Shown: one piece after another, positions 58,273-64,000 of the stretch
How positions within the stretch are numbered: position 1 is the first letter of the stretch
Layout of the letters: every line of letters begins with the position of its first letter
Assembly (NCBI GenBank): GCA_020634855.1
Contig: JACKAU010000005.1
Span: 62,001-126,000, forward strand
Direction of reading: 5' to 3'
From: Anaerolineales bacterium
GTDB taxonomy: Bacteria; Chloroflexota; Anaerolineae; 4572-78; J111
DNA length: 64,000 bases
The notes under the pieces: model-generated
Told to the model about the DNA's origin: nothing
Seen by the model: only the letters and a program-made list of their open reading frames with translations
Databases searched by the model: none
Position numbers and translations under genes: made by a program

Positions 58273-58282
58273 GGACGCATAA

Positions 58283-58375
58283 ATTGGTCCAGTTTTCTTA
58301 AGCTGCGGCAGCCTCTACAGTCTAGTTCGCTCATTTAAACCGTTTTCTCAATCAAATAGCAAAAACTGGACCAAT
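58283..58375. repeat. 14-bp terminal inverted repeats (mini-element)
   Basis: ATTGGTCCAGTTTT (58283-58296) and AAAACTGGACCAAT (58362-58375) are perfect 14-base inverted repeats separated by 65 bases, between convergent genes. It may be a MITE remnant or a shared terminator. Confidence 0.6.
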
Positions 58376-58401
58376 CTAGAACGGCTGAGGCGCGCCGGCC
58401 G

Positions 58402-61029
58402 TTAGTTGCCTGGCCCTCCCTCCGGCGTGGCCGTCGGTACAGGCGTGAAGGTGGGCGCCGGCGTTACTTGAGGGGCGGGAACGCCGCCGGCCAGGAGTTT
58501 GCTCACCAGATCCAGCAGGACCGGCCGCCATATCAACCAGGTTTGGCCGGGACTGGCCGACGGCGGTTGTAGTTCACTACGGCCGAAAATTGCCGTTAAG
58601 GGAATATGGTACGTACTGGCTAATTGGGCGACTAACACGGCCGTGGCGTTGAGTTGCGCTCGCGGCGGCGAGGCGTCGGTAAAGTTGCCGATGAGACATA
58701 CATCGATACTGGTTTCCTTTTTCTCCCGGTCGCCCTGAGTGGGAATTACGGCCAGCGGCTGGGTTTGGAAGACCATACCATCGGCCGTCACGCAGTAGTG
58801 GTAGGTAATGCCTGGTAAACCGAGCGTATCGACCGCATATTCAGCGATGCGTTCAACCGTAACATCAGGGGGATTGCCGGTGTGATGGATCACAATGCTG
58901 TCGATACTCGCCTCGTCGCGGCCGGCATACTGCCCACCCGAACTATGGCGCAGCAGAGCCGATTTGTCTTGAATTTGAACCTGGGGCGGCAGCAGCGTCA
59001 CTTCAAACAGATCGAGCAGGGTGGTCATTGGCACAACCACCCCTTGCTCGCCCATCATCACAAAGATGCCGATGGCGTAGCCCTCAGGGTCAAAAACTAG
59101 CGCCCCCGCATCCCCGGCAGTGCCCTCGATGTCAGTGAAGGCCGCCCCTTCGAGCCGGATCTCCCCCGTCCCAAAATCAAAGGTAACCGATCGAGCCACA
59201 GCGGTGATCCGGCCGGTTTGCTCACCCGTGGCTCGACCCAATTTGCGGATGGTGGCGCCCAACTCCGGCTCACGGGTGCCCAGAATCGGGCCGACGCCGG
59301 TCACCCCACCGTTGAACTCCATTCCTTCGGCCAACGCGGCCAACGCCGTCAAATTCGCCACCGACGCGCGCCCCCGCAGGGGAATATAGTTGGTCGACAG
59401 CCGGCCGATGACATCGTTCGGCGTCTGACCGCCGTCAAAAGGGCCAGGCTGCAAAATTAAGCCGTCGATGGTACTGCCCAGCACGCTGGCCGCGCTGATG
59501 ACATAGACTTGCCCTCTTTCATCCACGGCAAAATAGCCCAGCGTTCCGGCGGTGGCATCCTGACCGCCAATACTCAGACCCGATCGCAGCGGACGCACGC
59601 GATCTTTGCGCACCGACTCGGCCACCGCCGTGCTGGTGGCCTGAACTTCGGCGATGGCCACCGTGGCCGTGGCGCTGACGGCTTGTAATTCGGCGCGCTG
59701 CGTGAACTGCAGAATAACGTTATAAACGGGGCCAAAAGCAATCAGCACCAGGATAATCGCGACCATCAAACCGGCGGTTACTTTGGCTAACTGTTTAAGG
59801 GTGCTAATCCGCCAGCGCCGGTTAGCCCGTTGGATGGGACCAATAAAGCGATCATGCGTCAGTTCATACCAACGCGCCCCGGCCCGGCGTTCACCCCGAA
59901 TAAGGTGGTGGCTTTCTAACATATCAACCGCCTGGTTGGGCGCTGAACCGGTGCGGCGGGTACCGCGATAAACCAGGCCGCGCGTGCCGGCCGGCGTGAT
60001 CAGTTCATCCTCAAACCAGTTCCGCAAGCGCCATTCGGTTAGTTCCCGAATGCCGCCGATGCGCTGGACCGTGTCACTAACCGCCCGCTCATAAAATTTA
60101 GTCAAAGCCTGATCGACATCGCCGAAGGTTTCCAGGCTGTCGGCAGTGATTTCCATTACATCGGGCGGCAGGGCCTCCCACAAATTTTGCAGGACGACTT
60201 GCAACTGCACCGGCTCAATGAAACGACCCGGCTTCTCATCCGTTTGGCCGGCCGCCCCTTCGACCCGAATTTTCAACAGTTCGTTGACCAACCTCTGGGC
60301 TACCCCCGGCACAAAGGAGCGATCGGTTTTCTCCAGCGGCCCTTCGACCGCGGCCAGAGCGTCGTCACTTTCCAGCCGCTCCATCCGGAAGCGGGAACGG
60401 AGGTGCTCCGGCAGAAATTCGGCAAAAGCGTCAATTGGGGCCAGATAATCCTCGCGGATGACAAACATCACCCGCAGGTAGGGGTCAGCCGTCAAGGCGT
60501 CGGAGACCTGGTGGAAGAACTGTTCCCGCTCCGGCCAACGTTCGGGGTAAAAGGTGAACATCTCCTCAAACTGGTCAAAGATCAACACACGCAAAACTGG
60601 GTAGCCGTCCTCATCCCCCTGACGAGGAACCTGCCGCAAAAACTCGGCCAGCGACATAGTAACAAGCTGCGCCGGTTGTAAATCGGTCATCTCCGCCCAA
60701 CTCATTAACGTGTTGAACATATAGAGATTGGTAATCGTTTCTGCTCGAATGCCGGGCGGCAAATCACCCCTAACCCGGGCCACCGGCAGGAGTTCGCAGC
60801 CTTCCTGCGCTTCGAGTTCGGGCAGCACTTTGGCGTTGAGCAGCGAACTTTTGCCCGCGCCGGATTGGGCATACAGCAACACCGCCGGGTGGGCTATCAC
60901 CAGGGCAATCAACTGCTCCGACTCCCAATTGCGCCCGAAGAACAGCTCCCGCTCACGTATTTCAAACGGTTTAGGACCTACATACGGATTCCGCACCGGG
61001 GCGGGCGGAGCCATCGTCTCAGCCATCAA
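58402..61029 (-). CDS. STAND ATPase joined through a membrane segment to a pseudo-protease and a PGRP-like domain
   Basis: 875 residues. The N-terminal nSTAND-type NTPase (about 12-400) has NPYVGPKPFEIRERELFFGR, Walker A YAQSGAGKSSLL (53-64) and Walker B VLIFDQFEE. A basic stretch and one hydrophobic segment (about 416-438) put the rest outside. From about 480 to 680 is a trypsin-like fold in which GDSG is GDAG (Ala 641) and the TAAH motif is SAAS, so it is inactive. From about 706 to 845 is an amidase-2/PGRP domain: IVIHHTG and YHYC are kept, but GHRD is GRSE and the zinc Cys is Ser (SASPG), the pattern of ligand-binding, non-catalytic PGRPs. A Pro/Thr tail ends it. It overlaps the TIR-SIR2 gene by 11 bases. 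Confidence 0.85.
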   Translation of the reverse strand: MMAETMAPPAPVRNPYVGPKPFEIRERELFFGRNWESEQLIALVIAHPAVLLYAQSGAGKSSLLNAKVLPELEAQEGCELLPVARVRGDLPPGIRAETITNLYMFNTLMSWAEMTDLQPAQLVTMSLAEFLRQVPRQGDEDGYPVLRVLIFDQFEEMFTFYPERWPEREQFFHQVSDALTADPYLRVMFVIREDYLAPIDAFAEFLPEHLRSRFRMERLESDDALAAVEGPLEKTDRSFVPGVAQRLVNELLKIRVEGAAGQTDEKPGRFIEPVQLQVVLQNLWEALPPDVMEITADSLETFGDVDQALTKFYERAVSDTVQRIGGIRELTEWRLRNWFEDELITPAGTRGLVYRGTRRTGSAPNQAVDMLESHHLIRGERRAGARWYELTHDRFIGPIQRANRRWRISTLKQLAKVTAGLMVAIILVLIAFGPVYNVILQFTQRAELQAVSATATVAIAEVQATSTAVAESVRKDRVRPLRSGLSIGGQDATAGTLGYFAVDERGQVYVISAASVLGSTIDGLILQPGPFDGGQTPNDVIGRLSTNYIPLRGRASVANLTALAALAEGMEFNGGVTGVGPILGTREPELGATIRKLGRATGEQTGRITAVARSVTFDFGTGEIRLEGAAFTDIEGTAGDAGALVFDPEGYAIGIFVMMGEQGVVVPMTTLLDLFEVTLLPPQVQIQDKSALLRHSSGGQYAGRDEASIDSIVIHHTGNPPDVTVERIAEYAVDTLGLPGITYHYCVTADGMVFQTQPLAVIPTQGDREKKETSIDVCLIGNFTDASPPRAQLNATAVLVAQLASTYHIPLTAIFGRSELQPPSASPGQTWLIWRPVLLDLVSKLLAGGVPAPQVTPAPTFTPVPTATPEGGPGN

Positions 61030-62413
61030 ACGCCTCCCAACGCGCTCTTAACTCTTTCACAAACTCAAATGAGTCGCCCCAATAAACCCGCACATCAGCC
61101 TTAGCCAAATACTCTTCCAAATATTCCCGAATTTGGGCCTCCATAATGTCACCACTCTGTGGCGGCTGCGGCCGGATTTGGACCGCGATACTGGTGCGCC
61201 GCAGGCCGCGCTGCAACGAGGTGATCAAGCCTCGGAACAGGATTCGAAAACGGATATCGCTTAATTCATACCCCACAAACAGCAGCGAGGTTTGAACCAG
61301 CGCCTTTTCAAGCTGCCGGGGAATGATGGTCGCATTTCTGGAAATGTTGACCAAGAAGTCGAGGTAGTCATCCTCGGTCAGCACCATCGATTCGGGCAGG
61401 CCGATATGACCGAACAAATGGTAGACCACCGGATTAGTCGGGCTAAAACTCGCCCCGGAGTCGGGGTCAAATACGGAGGGTAGGTCTTTGACATAGCGAT
61501 TCCAGCGGCACACCTCGCGATGGCTGCTGCGCGCGTGATGGTTTAGAGCCTGCACCATAAAATCATCGTAGTTGGTGGTAATATAAAACGGCAATGGCAG
61601 CTTCGCAAAAAAACTGTGCGGCTCATTGGGATCGGCGTAGTTGGGACGCAGCTTGATGGCGGCCAGCGAACGGGCAAACTCATCGGCGGGAAAGGCCGGA
61701 TCGCGTCTGACGGCCAAAAACTGAGCCACCTTGGGCAAACTGAACCGGTCGGCCAACGGATAGGCGTGCTCGACGGCCCAACTACGGGCCACTTCGTGAT
61801 CAGGGGTGATAATCTCTCGGGTAACCTCCGGCCCTAAAAACGGCGTACACTGGCCGGCCTTGATGCGGTATAACAAGCTGTCCCAGTCGCGATCATCAAG
61901 GGTTTGGATGGAGGTGATATCGGCGATATCCGATTCGTGGCCCGGACTGACGACCGGGCGATCAGGCCGCCGTACAATTTGAGCCACTTCCTCGGCAATC
62001 GCGGCCAGGTCTTCATCAATGTGACTGCCGCCATCGCCATAAACCGGCTTACCCGATTTAGGCCGAACCTGCATCTCGGCCAGCCAATCGACCATGCGCC
62101 AGGCGCATGCGGTGGCGATGATCGGAAATACGACCAACCCTTCATTCTGGCGACGTTTGAGCAGTTTCGGCACTTCCTGGTTCAAGATAAAATCGGAGGT
62201 GAGGAAGTTGGCGCTGATCAGCAGGATCGCTACTTTAGCTCGGGCAATGGCCTGGTCAATGACCTGGGCGGTTTCCGCGCCGGCGCTAATCTGATCGACG
62301 CTCCACAGATCAATTAACCCTGCCCGCTGCAACACACCTAGATGCGACAGTAGTTTGTCTTTCTCGGCTTCATCTTTTTGGCTGTAGCTGATAAAAATAG
62401 ATGGCTGGGACAT
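61019..62413 (-). CDS. TIR-SIR2 domain protein (predicted NAD-consuming effector)
   Basis: 464 residues from ATG 62413 (the frame also opens at TTG 62434). The TIR domain (about 1-125) begins MSQPSIFISYSQKDEAEKD and has the helix with FILNQEVPK carrying the likely catalytic Glu (residue 80 by this start). The SIR2-like domain (about 165-400) has a nucleotide loop CTPFLGPEV, TTNYDDFMVQAL, YHLFGHIG (His) and LLFVGYELSDIRF. Both domains cleave NAD in characterised antiphage proteins. It is upstream of, and overlaps by 11 bases, the STAND receptor-like gene, so the two are almost certainly one operon. The C-terminal extension is short. Confidence 0.87.
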   Translation of the reverse strand: MSQPSIFISYSQKDEAEKDKLLSHLGVLQRAGLIDLWSVDQISAGAETAQVIDQAIARAKVAILLISANFLTSDFILNQEVPKLLKRRQNEGLVVFPIIATACAWRMVDWLAEMQVRPKSGKPVYGDGGSHIDEDLAAIAEEVAQIVRRPDRPVVSPGHESDIADITSIQTLDDRDWDSLLYRIKAGQCTPFLGPEVTREIITPDHEVARSWAVEHAYPLADRFSLPKVAQFLAVRRDPAFPADEFARSLAAIKLRPNYADPNEPHSFFAKLPLPFYITTNYDDFMVQALNHHARSSHREVCRWNRYVKDLPSVFDPDSGASFSPTNPVVYHLFGHIGLPESMVLTEDDYLDFLVNISRNATIIPRQLEKALVQTSLLFVGYELSDIRFRILFRGLITSLQRGLRRTSIAVQIRPQPPQSGDIMEAQIREYLEEYLAKADVRVYWGDSFEFVKELRARWEAFDG

Positions 62414-62434
62414 TAGATTCTGATACCAGGTCAA

Positions 62435-62696
62435 GGATTTTATGGCAAGTGTCTATAAAGTATAGATGAAATATTAAAGGTTTAAAAGTACCGGCGTATT
62501 ATTTTGGGCAGTTAGGTCAGAATAACTGTCAAGCGGTCAGCTATCAGCCTTCAGCGATCAGCCATTGGCTTGCTAAATAGCTAATCGCTGAAGGCTAATG
62601 CGCCCCCTAATCATTATACGCTGTTTGAAGCCCAAACTTTGGGTGAAAAGCGGTCTGAATTCTGGCAAAATTATGACGTTATAAAAAGAGATAAGC
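62435..62696. repeat. Divergent promoter region with a CAGC-rich palindrome
   Basis: The stretch between the TIR-SIR2 and WD40 genes contains an inverted repeat (CAGCCTTCAGCGATCAGC near 62546-62563 and GCTAATCGCTGAAGGCT to 62595). The left arm matches the 47.48-kb element in 18 of 20 bases. No confident promoter hexamers are seen. Confidence 0.5.
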
Positions 62697-64000
62697 ATGC
62701 CCAACAACCAAACCGAAACTAAATCGCCTACCAACAAACTGGTGATAGCCTTTGTTATTGTCTTAGTCGTTGCCCTGGCGGCGATCGCGTACGTGATTTA
62801 CCTGCAACAACAATCGACCGAGCAGATCCAGCAGGCAGCGGCAGCGCAGGCCACAGCCGCCGCCGGGCAGGCTGCCGCCGTGACTGCCCAAGCCCAGGCC
62901 GAAACCGCCGAAATCGAGCAAGCCGCCAGCCGGGCTACAGCCGAGGCCGCGCTCGACGAGGCGCGGCAGGCCCAAGCCACCGCTCAAGCCGGCCAAGCCG
63001 AGCTCGCGCGCCGGGAGGCGGCTGAGGTCTCGTCGGAGACTCGCCTGGCCGAGTCGCGCCGGTTGGCGGCGGCAGCTCAAAGCAATTTGCCGGTCGATCC
63101 TCAGTTGAGCTTGCTGTTGGCGATGCAGGCGGTTTCGTCCACTTACGTCCTCGATGGCACCGCCAGTCAGGAGGCCGAGCAAGCGCTGCATCAGGCGGTG
63201 CAGGCGGTTCGACCCCGTTACAGCCTGACGAACGGCCATACCGCCGCCGTCAATGATGTGGCGTACAACCCAACCGGCGACCGCATCGCCACCGCCAGCG
63301 ATGACCGAACCACTATCATCTGGGACGCCGCGACCGGCCAGGCGCTGCTCACCCTGGCCGGCCATACCGCCGAAATCTACAGCCTTAGCTTCAATCCCGC
63401 CGGCGACCGGCTGATCACGGCCGGCTTTGACCAGACTGCCAAAATTTGGGACACAGCCACCGGCCAGGCACTGCAAACATTAACCGGCCACACCGATTGG
63501 GTCGTCGATGCGACGTTCAGTCCGACCGGGACGCTGGCAGCGACAGGCAGCCAGGACGGCACGGCGATCATCTGGGATGCCGAGTCGGGCGAGTTGTTGC
63601 TGACGCTCGAAGCCCACACCGGGCCGGTGAACCGGGTGGCTTTTGACGCCACAGGTGAACGGCTGGCCACCAGCAGTGACGATAGTACGGCCATTATTTG
63701 GGATACCGCCTCGGGAGAGTCATTGCTGGTGCTGGAAGGACACGATGGGCCGGTCTACAGCGTCGCCTTCGCTCCAGAGGGCGATCAGATCGCCACCGCC
63801 GGTCTAGACGGTACGGTCAAACTCTGGGACGCCGAGTCGGGTGAACTCTTGGATACCGTCTCCGCCCACGAAGATTGGCTGACCGACGTCAACTTCAGCC
63901 CGGATGGCGCCTACCTGGCGGCGACCAGCCGCGACGGTACGACCACGCTATGGAACATCGAGTCGGGGAATGTTTTGACGCTGGCCGGCCATCAGGGGGC
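62697..64000 (+). CDS. Membrane-anchored WD40 repeat protein (partial, runs off the window)
   Basis: 434 codons are open to the right edge with no stop. ATG 62697 begins a short polar tail, then one membrane segment (about residues 15-35) and a long Ala/Gln/Glu-rich helical or coiled-coil stretch (about 36-140). The linker LPVDPQLSLLLAMQAVS is the segment that normally connects STAND domains to WD40 domains. Six complete WD40 repeats follow, each about 42 residues and ending in IWD, LWD or LWN (GHTAAVNDV, GHTAEIYSL, GHTDWVVDA, AHTGPVNRV, GHDGPVYSV, AHEDWLTDV), with a seventh begun. It is divergent from the TIR-SIR2/STAND operon and may be a functional partner or sensor. Orientation suggests WD40 repeats outside, but this is uncertain. 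Confidence 0.85.
   Translation, partial: MPNNQTETKSPTNKLVIAFVIVLVVALAAIAYVIYLQQQSTEQIQQAAAAQATAAAGQAAAVTAQAQAETAEIEQAASRATAEAALDEARQAQATAQAGQAELARREAAEVSSETRLAESRRLAAAAQSNLPVDPQLSLLLAMQAVSSTYVLDGTASQEAEQALHQAVQAVRPRYSLTNGHTAAVNDVAYNPTGDRIATASDDRTTIIWDAATGQALLTLAGHTAEIYSLSFNPAGDRLITAGFDQTAKIWDTATGQALQTLTGHTDWVVDATFSPTGTLAATGSQDGTAIIWDAESGELLLTLEAHTGPVNRVAFDATGERLATSSDDSTAIIWDTASGESLLVLEGHDGPVYSVAFAPEGDQIATAGLDGTVKLWDAESGELLDTVSAHEDWLTDVNFSPDGAYLAATSRDGTTTLWNIESGNVLTLAGHQG

Noticed and set aside
62763..63694. Minus-strand frames of 237 and 105 codons opposite the WD40 gene
   Set aside because: They are mirror frames of the Ala/Gly-rich and WD40 repeats; the plus-strand frame has clear WD40 periodicity, a membrane segment and a linker motif.
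58402..64000. Prophage or integrative element
   Set aside because: No integrase, phage structural gene or tRNA attachment site is seen in the window. The only boundary hint is a 14-bp inverted repeat.

Overview
The window looks like chromosomal DNA of a filamentous or soil-type member of the Chloroflexota (Anaerolineae-like). This is inferred from the character of the 16S rRNA, the mix of housekeeping genes with STAND/TIR/WD40 signalling genes, and the many intergenic palindromic repeats. No database search was possible, so the placement is tentative. The first 38 kb are mostly housekeeping. The last 25 kb are accessory and repeat-rich.

Layout. 0.6-9.5 kb: rho, a membrane-anchored LysM/M23 cell-wall hydrolase, then a minus-strand group (phosphohexomutase, glyceryl-sugar synthase-like glycosyltransferase, glycerate kinase, orphan solute-binding lipoprotein) and apt. 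9.5-25 kb: glgB, a small Gly-rich membrane protein, menG/ubiE with a second methyltransferase, a class A PBP with Ig-like tail, surE with a PH/DUF1648 membrane protein, a single-chain glycyl-tRNA synthetase (alpha-beta fusion), recO, cdd and a CBS-domain transporter. 25.3-31 kb: a complete minus-strand rRNA operon (16S, tRNA-Ile, tRNA-Ala, 23S, 5S) preceded by three tandem promoter-like sites. 31-34 kb: the dnaX-ybaB-recR replication/repair operon and a second surE. 34.9-38.8 kb: AEC transporter, GT39-like membrane glycosyltransferase, 3-hydroxybutyrate dehydrogenase.

39-44.5 kb is a lactate-utilisation locus: an FAD-linked D-lactate/glycolate dehydrogenase, then a FadR-type GntR regulator followed by lutA-lutB-lutC. 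The regulator's promoter carries a perfect 24-bp palindrome that is probably its own operator.

44.5-64 kb is accessory DNA. It holds a 21-nt tandem array (44.6-45.0 kb), a flavin amine oxidase, a DUF3037/HipA-like-kinase overlapping pair, a transmembrane pseudokinase, a LamG-type protein of unknown role, a 40-nt tandem array (52.9-53.2 kb), a sulfotransferase, SDR and aldo-keto reductases, a DUF2085 membrane protein, an asparaginase-like domain and a YchJ-like protein. Both tandem arrays sit next to copies of the same ~57-nt element.

The most interesting locus is at the right edge. A TIR-SIR2 gene overlaps a gene for a STAND ATPase joined through one membrane segment to two apparently dead extracytoplasmic enzyme folds: a trypsin-like domain that lost its Ser and His, and a PGRP/amidase-2 domain that lost zinc ligands. 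A membrane-anchored WD40 protein is divergently transcribed beside it and runs off the window. The inference is an envelope- or peptidoglycan-sensing receptor coupled to an NAD-consuming effector, i.e. a bacterial innate-immunity-like or programmed-death module.
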